DNA of 64,000 bases from CAYMZZ01 sp047600605 (GTDB lineage: Bacteria; Bacteroidota; Bacteroidia; Chitinophagales; Chitinophagaceae), in contig JASGKK010000003.1 of assembly GCA_047600605.1 (NCBI GenBank), positions 62,001-126,000 of the forward strand, written 5' to 3'. Shown here piece by piece: positions 35,058 through 42,491 of the stretch. Made by a program: the position numbers and the translations under genes. The notes under the pieces are model-generated. The model was not told the origin of the DNA. It searched no databases and was given only the letters and a program-made list of their open reading frames with translations. Position 1 is the stretch's first letter, and the number at the start of each line of letters is the position of its first letter.

Positions 35058-35849
35058 ATGCCTCCCACCAAAGCATCCATGTATTTCAGTTCCGGCCGCA
35101 TGATGGTCATTTCTCCATTTCTCGTGGCCGATGTGCATCAGCATGCCGTTATGCAGTTTACCTGCTCGCTTGATGGCTCTCCTTTTTCGGTTTGGACAGA
35201 ACGTGATGGCTGGCAAAAAACAGCAGCTGTTCTTATTAATTCAGGTGAACCACACGGTGTAAAAGATTTTACAGGCTGGCAACTAACGGCCTGCCTGCTA
35301 CCCGATGCCGGCACAGGAAGGCAGTTGCAGCAGAAAGTACTGAACAATGAACCGGTCAGGTATTATAAGCCTACCGAGGTGGCCCCCATCCTGGAGTCGC
35401 TGCAACAGATCAATAACGAGTTTCTGAACCGCGACAGTTTTTTTAGCCTCAGCAATGCCATCTTTCATCACCTGCTGGGAGAAATCCCTTTTGCTCCTCC
35501 GCTCGACAGCCGTATTGAAAAGGCGCTTCATTTTATTGAACAAAATATTCATCAGCAGATCCAGGCCAGTGTACTGGCTGCCGAAGTGCACTTATCCGAA
35601 GACCGCTTTCTGCACCTGTTTCGTGAGCAAACCGGCACACCACTGCGTCAATATGTACTGTGGCAAAGGCTGATGGCCGCCACACAGGCTTTTGTAGAAG
35701 GCCGGTCGGCCAAGGAGGCTGCTTACGAAGCAGGTTTTTCCGACCCCGCCCACTTCTCCCGCACTTTTTTACAAATGCTGGGAGGCCTGCCTTCTGCCTA
35801 TGCCAGCCAGAAATCACTTTTTCACTTCGCCTTTTTCAAGGAGCAATAG
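35058..35849 (+). CDS. AraC-family regulator divergent from the Cys-rich operon
   Basis: 263 aa. N-terminal cupin-like sensing domain (ADVHQHAVMQFTCSLDG, AVLINSGEPHGV, with several His) and C-terminal HTH pair (ASVLAAEVHLSEDRFLHLFREQTG and SAKEAAYEAGFSDPAHFSRTFLQMLGGLPSAY). The 152-bp region it shares with the Cys-rich peptide gene makes it the likely activator of that operon. The His-rich cupin could bind a metal or small molecule; this is inferred. Confidence 0.9.
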   Translation: MPPTKASMYFSSGRMMVISPFLVADVHQHAVMQFTCSLDGSPFSVWTERDGWQKTAAVLINSGEPHGVKDFTGWQLTACLLPDAGTGRQLQQKVLNNEPVRYYKPTEVAPILESLQQINNEFLNRDSFFSLSNAIFHHLLGEIPFAPPLDSRIEKALHFIEQNIHQQIQASVLAAEVHLSEDRFLHLFREQTGTPLRQYVLWQRLMAATQAFVEGRSAKEAAYEAGFSDPAHFSRTFLQMLGGLPSAYASQKSLFHFAFFKEQ

Positions 35850-35959
35850 CCGGGGAGCATCGTAAAAAATAGCCAGTTTATTCAAGCCGGCAGCCGTTTT
35901 GTTCAAGCCTTCGCGATTAGCACGCCGTTATTTTGTGCTCCTAAATAATGAGGAGAAAC

Positions 35960-36127
35960 ATGAAACCAACGATGTCTTTTTTTAAAAATGATTTTTCAAC
36001 CGGCAGCAGATCTCATCGCACCGCCGGGAAACAACTTTCCATGGACTGGAAACTGATACTGGCTGTAGCCCTGATCATGGGTCTGAAACTCGCCGCCGTC
36101 ATTGCCTGGATCATCCGCATCTGCTAA
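35960..36127 (+). CDS. 55-aa single-span membrane peptide
   Basis: Starts MKPTMSFFKND with AGGAG (35951-35955) at correct spacing, one of the few good Shine-Dalgarno sites in the window; an ATG 12 nt upstream is a less likely start. The last 25 residues are one membrane helix (LILAVALIMGLKLAAVIAWII) with a Cys at the C-terminus. It lies 27 bp before the HMA-AraC gene and should be co-transcribed. A metal- or regulator-associated role is possible by context only. Confidence 0.6.
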   Translation: MKPTMSFFKNDFSTGSRSHRTAGKQLSMDWKLILAVALIMGLKLAAVIAWIIRIC

Positions 36128-36154
36128 TACTTCATTACACACAAAACAGTACAG

Positions 36155-36733
36155 ATGACCACCACATATAGCCTGCATGTAAAAAATATGGTTTGCCAGC
36201 GATGTATTCTGATGGTTGAGCATTTGCTGAGCAGCCTGCAAATAGCCTATGCCGGCGTAAGCATGGGCAGGATCACACTTGCTCGGGAACCGGGTAACGA
36301 ACAACAAAAAAAACTGAAAAGCAGCCTGCAGCAGGTCGGACTGGAGATCATCGAAAACCGCATGAGCCAGCTTATTGAAGGAATAAAACTGGCCGTGAGC
36401 GATTACCTGGCCCTGGGCGACGAGGCACAGTCGTATAAGCTGTCGGATTTTATTGCCGCACGCTTAAATTACGAGTTTGGCTACCTCAGCGACCTGTTTT
36501 CACGCACAGAGGGTATCACTGTAGAGCGTTATTTTATTCAACTGCGGCTCGACCGGGTAAAAAAACTGCTGGACTATGATCAACTATCACTCAGCGAAAT
36601 CGCCTTCGAAACAGGTTTCAGCAGTGTACACCACCTGTCGGCCCAGTTTAAAAAACTCACCGGCGTTACGCCTTCACAATACAGGCAGACCATCAGGAAA
36701 CTGCAGGTACAGGCCGAAGTCGCGGCTATTTAA
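36155..36733 (+). CDS. HMA-like domain fused to AraC HTH, metal-sensing regulator
   Basis: 192 aa. Residues 1-70 form a ferredoxin-like HMA domain with a metal site CQRC in KNMVCQRCILMVEHLL. Residues about 110-185 are an AraC HTH pair (FIAARLNYEFGYLSDLFSR, LSLSEIAFETGFSSVHHLSAQFKKLTGVTPSQYR). Fusions of this type are known in Bacteroidota and sit near copper- or heavy-metal genes. The most likely role is activation in response to thiophilic metal. Followed closely by a degenerate paralogue. Confidence 0.88.
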   Translation: MTTTYSLHVKNMVCQRCILMVEHLLSSLQIAYAGVSMGRITLAREPGNEQQKKLKSSLQQVGLEIIENRMSQLIEGIKLAVSDYLALGDEAQSYKLSDFIAARLNYEFGYLSDLFSRTEGITVERYFIQLRLDRVKKLLDYDQLSLSEIAFETGFSSVHHLSAQFKKLTGVTPSQYRQTIRKLQVQAEVAAI

Positions 36734-36757
36734 TCACTCTTTACTGACTTGTGCAAT

Positions 36758-37210
36758 ATGTCCTCCCCTATTCATCACTTACATAAAGCATCACTCGCTG
36801 TGCAGCAAGCGCCGGCCAGTGAGCGGTCTGTCATTGTTGATCTTATTAAAACAACAATTGCTACCGTTTATACAAGCAATCCTCCTGTTGAAAAAATCAG
36901 CCACCTGTCTTTCTTTATCGAATCGCATCTGACTGTATCATTTGAAGCCGCCGAAAGCCTGTTTATAGAAAGCGAAGGTATCAGCATTGCTCAATACGCC
37001 GCCATAATTCGTGTAAATAAAATAAAGGAACTGTTGGTGTATAGCGACTTCTCCCTGCACCACACCGCCCATCTGCTTCAATACACTGATGTGGATACCA
37101 TGGCCGATGAACTGCTGCAGCAAACAGGGCTTACAATTGATTTTTTTCTCCAGATCCGGCAGCGGAAAGCTATCTGCGCGCTCGTGCCTGCTGGAGCTGC
37201 GTTTAATTAA
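36758..37210 (+). CDS. Degenerate paralogue of the HMA-AraC regulator
   Basis: 150 aa from MSSPIHHLHK. It aligns with the helical half of the preceding protein without large gaps: FIAARLNYEF against FFIESHLTVS, GITVERYFIQLRLDRVKKLL against GISIAQYAAIIRVNKIKELL. But the second helix-turn-helix has lost its key residues: TGFSSVHHLSAQFKKLTG became LQYTDVDTMADELLQQTG, with acidic residues in place of basic ones. The HMA part is missing. It probably no longer binds DNA and may act as an inhibitor or partner of the upstream protein. Confidence 0.75.
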   Translation: MSSPIHHLHKASLAVQQAPASERSVIVDLIKTTIATVYTSNPPVEKISHLSFFIESHLTVSFEAAESLFIESEGISIAQYAAIIRVNKIKELLVYSDFSLHHTAHLLQYTDVDTMADELLQQTGLTIDFFLQIRQRKAICALVPAGAAFN

Positions 37211-37287
37211 TAATATTTCATTGAAAGAAATTCGATATCAATAAAGATTCAATTAATAATTGGATCATTGAAAAATAAGCTCGCTTC

Positions 37288-37749
37288 TCAATACAGTTCC
37301 TTAACCAGGTAATGCAGCACGGGTACCTTATCGAGCTTTCCTGGAAATGCCGGATATGTCTTCTCTATAAACCGGATGATGGGTATGCCGGGTGATGTCA
37401 CCGTAATGCCATTGAGAGTGATTGTCCAGGGTGAGTAAAAAGCATTAGGTATAAAATATTCACTGGTAAGTGTGAATTTTTCATTTTTGTCATTTACCAG
37501 CTCCAGCTTCTTCCAGTTGGTGGTGGTACTCCATAAACCGTTGTTTATTTTGATGAGCAGCGTCCATAGTAAAGCTGGTTCAATGGTTTTGACGGAATCT
37601 ACCAGTGCCAGCAGCCGGTCAAAATCGAGATTGTTGCGCGGAAAGGAAAAGGCTGTCTCCATCTTCTTTTTCCCGGATTGCTGCAAGGAAGACTGAAATG
37701 CCCGGATATCTTCCCTGCATTGCGCATAGTCCTGTAGAGTAAAACCCAA
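37288..37749 (-). pseudogene. Remnant of an unknown gene, in-frame stop near the N-terminus
   Basis: 153 codons with beta-rich protein (LWTLLIKINNGLWSTTTNWKK, SPWTITLNGITVTSPGIPIIRF). The frame continues upstream with sense-like residues (LFKNYNKVTIDELGFTLQDY) to a TAG at 37786-37788, and beyond it again looks coding (YADQLIFTKVDSFVRSTP). No ATG lies near the first open codon; only TTG would serve. This suggests a gene interrupted by a nonsense mutation. No family recognised. Confidence 0.55.
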
Positions 37750-38012
37750 CTCATCGATGGTGACCTTGTTGTAATTCTTAAACAGCTAAGGGGTGCTTCT
37801 TACAAAACTATCTACCTTGGTAAAGATCAGCTGGTCTGCATAATTATGAAAGCAACCTCTGCTACCTTGGCTAAATGATCTGCTGGAAGCCGTAATCAGC
37901 TATCGGGGTAAAAAGAAAATACAACTGGGGAGTGTGATATTCGTTTACCAGCGACTATGCTTGTTGGCGAATATGGCTTATCAGATAACTTAGGACTGGC
38001 TGGTAACTTTTG

Positions 38013-38564
38013 TTAATCCAATAATCTATATGGCTTTTGTTTTAACCGCCGATATAAAGTTGAGTTTAAGTCATCGACATGGAGATCCTTCCTTAGTTCG
38101 ACACTGATATCATCGGCATCCTTTATCAACTCATCAAGCGTACGTTCGGCAATTTGAATGTTCTTCGAAATATCATCCGTTTCACTATCGAATGTTTCGC
38201 CATCTAGTATTTTATCACAAAAAAGGGATAAACGTCTAACGATATTTTCAGGTATTATCAATGAATTGTCTGTGATAAAATTGTTGAATGCTAAACATGT
38301 CTCATCAACCTCGTCTGCCAACTCGTCCAATTTCTTCAGATTTTCATCATTGCGATTTTCATGATACTCTTTAGCATCGTCAATATTTTCTTCCAAAAAC
38401 CTGATTAGCTTCTCTAACTCACAAAGAATTTTAACATATATATCCACTTTTGTCTTATATATGAAATTTTCATTGTCAAACCGACTAGCTCGCTTATAGT
38501 TTAGAAAAGAGAAGAATAAGGCACCAGATGAAAATATTAAAGTCAGAACATCATTAAACTTCAT
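38013..38564 (-). CDS. Membrane-anchored coiled-coil protein, AT-rich cassette
   Basis: 183 aa. One N-terminal membrane helix (LTLIFSSGALFFSFLNY) followed by long charged helices rich in Asp, Glu, Leu and Lys (EKLIRFLEENIDDAKEYHENRNDENLKKLDELADEV), a likely coiled coil. No enzyme motif. Codon use and base composition are clearly richer in A/T than in the flanks. It lies 39 bp after the next gene on the same strand and is likely its partner. Function unknown; a two-gene defence or toxin module is one guess. Confidence 0.7.
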   Translation of the reverse strand: MKFNDVLTLIFSSGALFFSFLNYKRASRFDNENFIYKTKVDIYVKILCELEKLIRFLEENIDDAKEYHENRNDENLKKLDELADEVDETCLAFNNFITDNSLIIPENIVRRLSLFCDKILDGETFDSETDDISKNIQIAERTLDELIKDADDISVELRKDLHVDDLNSTLYRRLKQKPYRLLD

Positions 38565-38603
38565 AAACTGAGAATTATCAATACAAGCAAAAGAAGTACT
38601 TGC

Positions 38604-39272
38604 TCATTCTTTTGATTTCCCTTCCTTCTCGAAGCCTATCTGCCAAAAGTACATGTCAAGAATCTTCATCAAAGGATAGTGACGCTTTGCTTTCCTCTTA
38701 ATGATTTTTTGAACGTAGACTATTTCGCTTTTGTTCTTATCGCTAAAGTCAAACAATTCATTTAATGACCGATCATTAAAACTAGTACTTTGAATATTCT
38801 TTTCTTTTAACCCATCAATGAAATATCTATCATACGCAGGAATACATCCTAAAGCGCCTAGCATTATTTTACTCAATAATGTATCAGTAGGTGTAACTGG
38901 CTTTGGCTGGTCTGCTCCCTTTGTAAATATTATCCCACTGTAATGATTAGATAATTTTTCTTTTAGTTTTAGTATATCTTTAATATTCCTCTTAGAAACT
39001 TCATTTTCTACGCTGCATTTCAACTTTTGTCCATCGCTGGAAAACAAAATATCAACCGCGCCTTTATGAATTAAATGATTTTTTTGTAGCAATCCACTAG
39101 ACCCTCTGTACATTCCCCAACTTGCCAAATAAAATGCTAGGTTTAAAACATGACTGTCTGCCTGATCGGAAGACATAAATGACTGGTGACAATTGTCCCA
39201 CGATTTATACCTATGAAACTCATCTGTTATTATCTTATTCAAATATCTCTCAATTACTTGTTGTATTTCCAT
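38604..39272 (-). CDS. Soluble protein of unknown family, AT-rich cassette
   Basis: 222 aa, no signal peptide. It has the patterns YKSWDNCHQSFM, HVLNLAFYLASWGMYRGSSGLL, GAVDILFSSDG and LGCIPAYDRYFIDGL. I recall a scattered group of bacterial proteins with the YLASWGMYRGSS and PAYDRYF motifs, none characterised. The strongly conserved Trp/Tyr/Arg clusters look like an active or ligand site. It is first in the AT-rich pair with the membrane-anchored coiled-coil gene, so a sensor-effector pair is possible. Confidence 0.72.
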   Translation of the reverse strand: MEIQQVIERYLNKIITDEFHRYKSWDNCHQSFMSSDQADSHVLNLAFYLASWGMYRGSSGLLQKNHLIHKGAVDILFSSDGQKLKCSVENEVSKRNIKDILKLKEKLSNHYSGIIFTKGADQPKPVTPTDTLLSKIMLGALGCIPAYDRYFIDGLKEKNIQSTSFNDRSLNELFDFSDKNKSEIVYVQKIIKRKAKRHYPLMKILDMYFWQIGFEKEGKSKE

Positions 39273-39844
39273 TTGCCAAACAATTAGTTTTTCCGTTATA
39301 ACGCCCTTCTTTTATGAAAAGGAGAGACATCGAATATTTTGGGGTCACTTCTTGCACCAATACGATGGATTTATTAGATGCCTATCTTAGAGCAAGTTCA
39401 AAAGAACACTGGTCTTTCGGTCAATTAAATCACATATCACGATTAGGCATCTATTAGTTTATGAAAAATATCTAGGTGAATAAGGTTGATTTATTTTACA
39501 TGGCCAGTTCTAATGGTGGTAAAGCCAGATTTAGCATTGGAAATAGTATTATGTTTCAAAACACATACATGCCTCCACAACCTGTCCCTTAGACCATCGC
39601 CTATACACCCATATCTGTATCTCTTTTAGGCAGGTTTTACCACAATCCTTAAACACTCCCTAAAATTTAAACAAAAAAGGAAATTAAAAAAGGTGAAAAC
39701 ACGGTATTATTATACGGGAGATTCGTTGACCGAAGTAAGTTAGCTATCGTATTCGGGAAGCGGGCGCTTCCCGCCTGTTAGTTTTACAATCAGCAGGCTG
39801 GTTTTTTTATGGCTCTTGCCAGAGCATTAGCAATTCATTGCCGG
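39273..39844. other. Intergenic region with no supported gene
   Basis: 572 bases between the AT-rich pair and the DUF1801 gene. The largest frames are short (47 codons at 39314-39457, 31 codons at about 39500) and lack features. The composition is AT-rich until about 39730, then normal, so the acquired segment may end there. A strong hairpin lies at 39754-39773. Confidence 0.55.
39754..39808 (+). terminator. Hairpins at the border of the AT-rich segment
   Basis: CGGGAAGC/GCTTCCCG (39754-39761 with 39766-39773, loop GGGC) is directly followed by a second stem GCCTG...CAGGC with a T-rich tail (TTTTTTTA). The second part resembles a terminator; which transcript it would end on this strand is unclear. 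Confidence 0.45.
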
Positions 39845-40270
39845 TTAAGAAGTCTGATTTATACCGTCCAATATCGCCACTTCAAGTGTGTCGATATGTA
39901 TGTCCTTTAACTTTTTGAACTTAATGCAATAGCCGGTCACACTGGCCTTGCCGATGGTTTTTGCATAGGTATCGGGTAAATGGCTTTTATCTTCAAGACC
40001 CATAATATAAACAGATATGCCCGTGGTATTTGCGCTAATGCCAATCTGATAAAAATCTTTGGTCCTGCCATCAGCGTATTTTATTGTCTGATGGCCATAT
40101 CCGATATTGGGGTTAGTAACAATCTTGCCCTTTTCGTCTTTTCCATCCAAAAACCACAATCTGGCATTTGGTAATAATTGGAGTATGCGTTTGTGCAGTT
40201 CTTCTACGTCTGACCGTTTGGGCTCGGGCAGGCTGTGAATGTATTCCTTAATCTGTTCACCGGTACTCAT
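39845..40270 (-). CDS. DUF1801 domain protein
   Basis: 141 aa, the usual size. The N-terminal helix (QIKEYIHSLPEPKRSDVEELHKRIL), the LPNARLWFLDGK and GYGHQTIKYADGRTKDFYQIGISANTTGISVYI region and the C-terminal SVTGYCIKFKKLKDIHIDTL match the DUF1801/YdhG-like group. Structure is known for relatives but function is not. It has an upstream non-coding region of 480 bp containing a long inverted repeat. Confidence 0.88.
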   Translation of the reverse strand: MSTGEQIKEYIHSLPEPKRSDVEELHKRILQLLPNARLWFLDGKDEKGKIVTNPNIGYGHQTIKYADGRTKDFYQIGISANTTGISVYIMGLEDKSHLPDTYAKTIGKASVTGYCIKFKKLKDIHIDTLEVAILDGINQTS

Positions 40271-40753
40271 ACGCGCACATTTGTTTATATTGACGGTTTC
40301 GTTTCTACTATCTGCTGCTTAGTTAAAGATACAAAAGCATATATACCGGCTACTTTATTTATTAAGACCAGGTCGCTTCCGGAAATGAATATTGGCGCAG
40401 AGTTGTTCTTCGATTGGTATAACCTTCCCTGAGTTCTTATTCAGGTCTTTACCTTCTTTTGTCCAGAGGGAGGATAAAAATTGTAGACTTTGTCGCCCTC
40501 TAAACCGGCTACATGAAAAGCCAGTAGCGCGTCCCCTTCACAAAACCGCCATCGTCCCGAAAAATGTTGACTAATACGTTTCATCGGTAGTGTAAGGCAA
40601 CCTATTATTTCACACTACAACACTCTGCTACTTGTGTTGTAGTGTGAAATAATGAAGATAATGCTAAAAAGGATGGGGCAAACTAAAATCAGCATAAGCA
40701 ATTCGATCATTTTCTACGTTAGCTGCCCGGTCGGCCCAAAGCTTCGGGCCAGC
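40271..40753. other. Intergenic region with no supported gene
   Basis: 483 bases between DUF1801 and the TlpA gene. Short frames show no family features. The main content is a perfect 20-bp inverted repeat (40604-40653). The rest may be promoter of the DUF1801 gene and the 3' region of the TlpA gene. Confidence 0.55.
40604..40653. repeat. Perfect 20-bp inverted repeat with 10-nt loop
   Basis: Arms at 40604-40623 and 40634-40653 are exact reverse complements (core CACACTACAACAC with GTGTTGTAGTGTG), loop TCTGCTACTT. No T run follows on either strand, so it is not a usual terminator. It may be a mobile-element relic or a binding site. Confidence 0.8.
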
Positions 40754-42280
40754 TTATTTCCCCTTAGCCAGCTCAATTTTAATATCCAGATCGCGGACGA
40801 TCTCTTCGATATTGCTGCCTCCGCTATTGTCCTGAAAGCGCATAAGGCCGTTTTTGTCAATCACAATTTTAGTAGGCACGCCATTTATAGCATACGCCGC
40901 CGCAGTCGAACCGGTGGATTCATCAAATAGCACATGAAACGGATAACTCTTTTTAGTCATCAGCTCGTCAACAAGCTCTTTGTAATTATCTTCCCTTTCC
41001 CAGGTATTGATAAACAAAAAAACCACCTCCGGGTTATCGGCATATTTGTCGATGGCGGCCTGCATACCCGGAAAAGCCTGCAGACAAGGCACACACCAGG
41101 TGGCCCAGAAGTCAAGGACCACTATTTTGCCTTTATAATCCGAAAGCGAAACCTTTTTTCCTGCACGGTCCATAAGGGTAAAATCAGGGGCCTTCTTCCT
41201 GATCATTTTCGCCTTTACTTTGTTGTATTCCTTTTCTCTCCCTTTCCCATTTACACGCGACAGATATGCTCCCAGGTCTGCGTCACTCCCATACAGATCC
41301 TTGAAAACCGGGGTCATTTGTGTGATGATCATACTGTCATTGGGATGTACCAGCAGGTAGTTTTCATAGATCGAAAAAGCTTTTTGCCTGTTACCTGTTT
41401 GCAGATAGTTGTCAGCCAACAGCCTGGTATCGTCTACGATCTTGTCACCATTGTAATAATGAAAATCCCTGTAGCCGGTTTCACTCACTATTTTGTTGCC
41501 AATCTTGATGGCTTCTGTCTGCCTGTCCAGTTTGGTCAGTACCTGGGCATACAGGGAGGCCAGGTTATATAAAAATTTTCCGTTGGCCGACACTTTCGTT
41601 GGGTTTGCCTGCGCCTCAGCTGCTGTTAAATTATATGCTTCTTCAAGCAGGTTGAAGTATTTATTAACATCTGTATTCTCTTTCAAATAAGCATACATCA
41701 GGTTGCAGACCTGCAATGCGTAAAAGGAAGAACCCTTTAGCTGCGCTGAAAAAAATGCCAATTTATCAAACTCATTCTGAGCAAGGTACTTATCTGCTAA
41801 ACCAGAAACGGGAACAGCATAGATATCCTGATCGTTATCATCAAAGTTCTGCGGAGGGAATCTTTCCAGCCACTTATTGTACAATACTTCCAGCTCGGCA
41901 GCAGTGATTGATTTGTTTCTTGACAGGTTCAGTAAATTGATCGCTTCCCTGTACCGGGCCGTTTTACCGTTTGGATACTTCTTTACAATCTCCTCTTTTA
42001 TGTATTTGGCACTGTCCGGTTTATTCAGGTACTTCAAATAAATATCTGCAGCCAGTATCATAAAATCTTCATTCCCGCCCTTCTGCAATGTTTCAACCTC
42101 CAGCTGTAGCTTGCCTTTCGCCTGAGGTGTAGCCTGCCCGGCCAGGTCTTCGATATAACTACGAATTTCCCTGACGGTGATATTTTCCCTGCTGGAAAAT
42201 GATTGCCGGGCATAGGAAGCCTGCTGAAGAAACAGCACTAGTATTACTACATAAAAAGAACAACGTTTTGGTGTGGTCAT
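40754..42280 (-). CDS. TlpA-like thioredoxin-fold protein with helical repeat N-terminal region
   Basis: 508 aa from MTTPKRCSF; an ATG two codons upstream is equally possible. A signal segment is followed by about 330 residues of TPR-like helices (EAYNLTAAEAQANPTKV, AIKIGNKIV, KAFSIYENYLLVHPND). The C-terminal TlpA domain has WCVPC in FWATWCVPCLQAFPG and cis-Pro in INGVPTKIVIDK. It would act in the periplasm on disulfides; the repeat domain may bring specific partners. Upstream region contains no other gene on this strand. Confidence 0.88.
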   Translation of the reverse strand: MTTPKRCSFYVVILVLFLQQASYARQSFSSRENITVREIRSYIEDLAGQATPQAKGKLQLEVETLQKGGNEDFMILAADIYLKYLNKPDSAKYIKEEIVKKYPNGKTARYREAINLLNLSRNKSITAAELEVLYNKWLERFPPQNFDDNDQDIYAVPVSGLADKYLAQNEFDKLAFFSAQLKGSSFYALQVCNLMYAYLKENTDVNKYFNLLEEAYNLTAAEAQANPTKVSANGKFLYNLASLYAQVLTKLDRQTEAIKIGNKIVSETGYRDFHYYNGDKIVDDTRLLADNYLQTGNRQKAFSIYENYLLVHPNDSMIITQMTPVFKDLYGSDADLGAYLSRVNGKGREKEYNKVKAKMIRKKAPDFTLMDRAGKKVSLSDYKGKIVVLDFWATWCVPCLQAFPGMQAAIDKYADNPEVVFLFINTWEREDNYKELVDELMTKKSYPFHVLFDESTGSTAAAYAINGVPTKIVIDKNGLMRFQDNSGGSNIEEIVRDLDIKIELAKGK

Positions 42281-42491
42281 GTACATACGATTTATTTCGT
42301 ATATCGAATATACATGTTTTCTTTATACTACGAAACACTTCGCACAATAATGATCCGGGGAAGTCAAGGGGATTGGTTTTATTATGCTATATCAAAAAAT
42401 CACCTTTTTTAACGATTTATCCGGGCATTAGCTCCTGCTACTTTTATCCTGCAGTTTTCAAACAACCAACCCCTGAATTAACGGGCACACA

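Noticed and set aside
38013..38564. Assigning the coiled-coil membrane protein to a known defence family
   Set aside because: No known effector domain is visible; only composition and layout suggest it, so it is reported as inference.
39314..39457. 47-codon open frame (MKRRDIEYFG start)
   Set aside because: No family feature, no ribosome-site or promoter support, and the AT-rich gap produces such frames easily.
40392..40574. 60-codon frame with two Cys near 40.5 kb
   Set aside because: Composition does not look like protein, no start context, and it lies in the gap with the inverted repeat.
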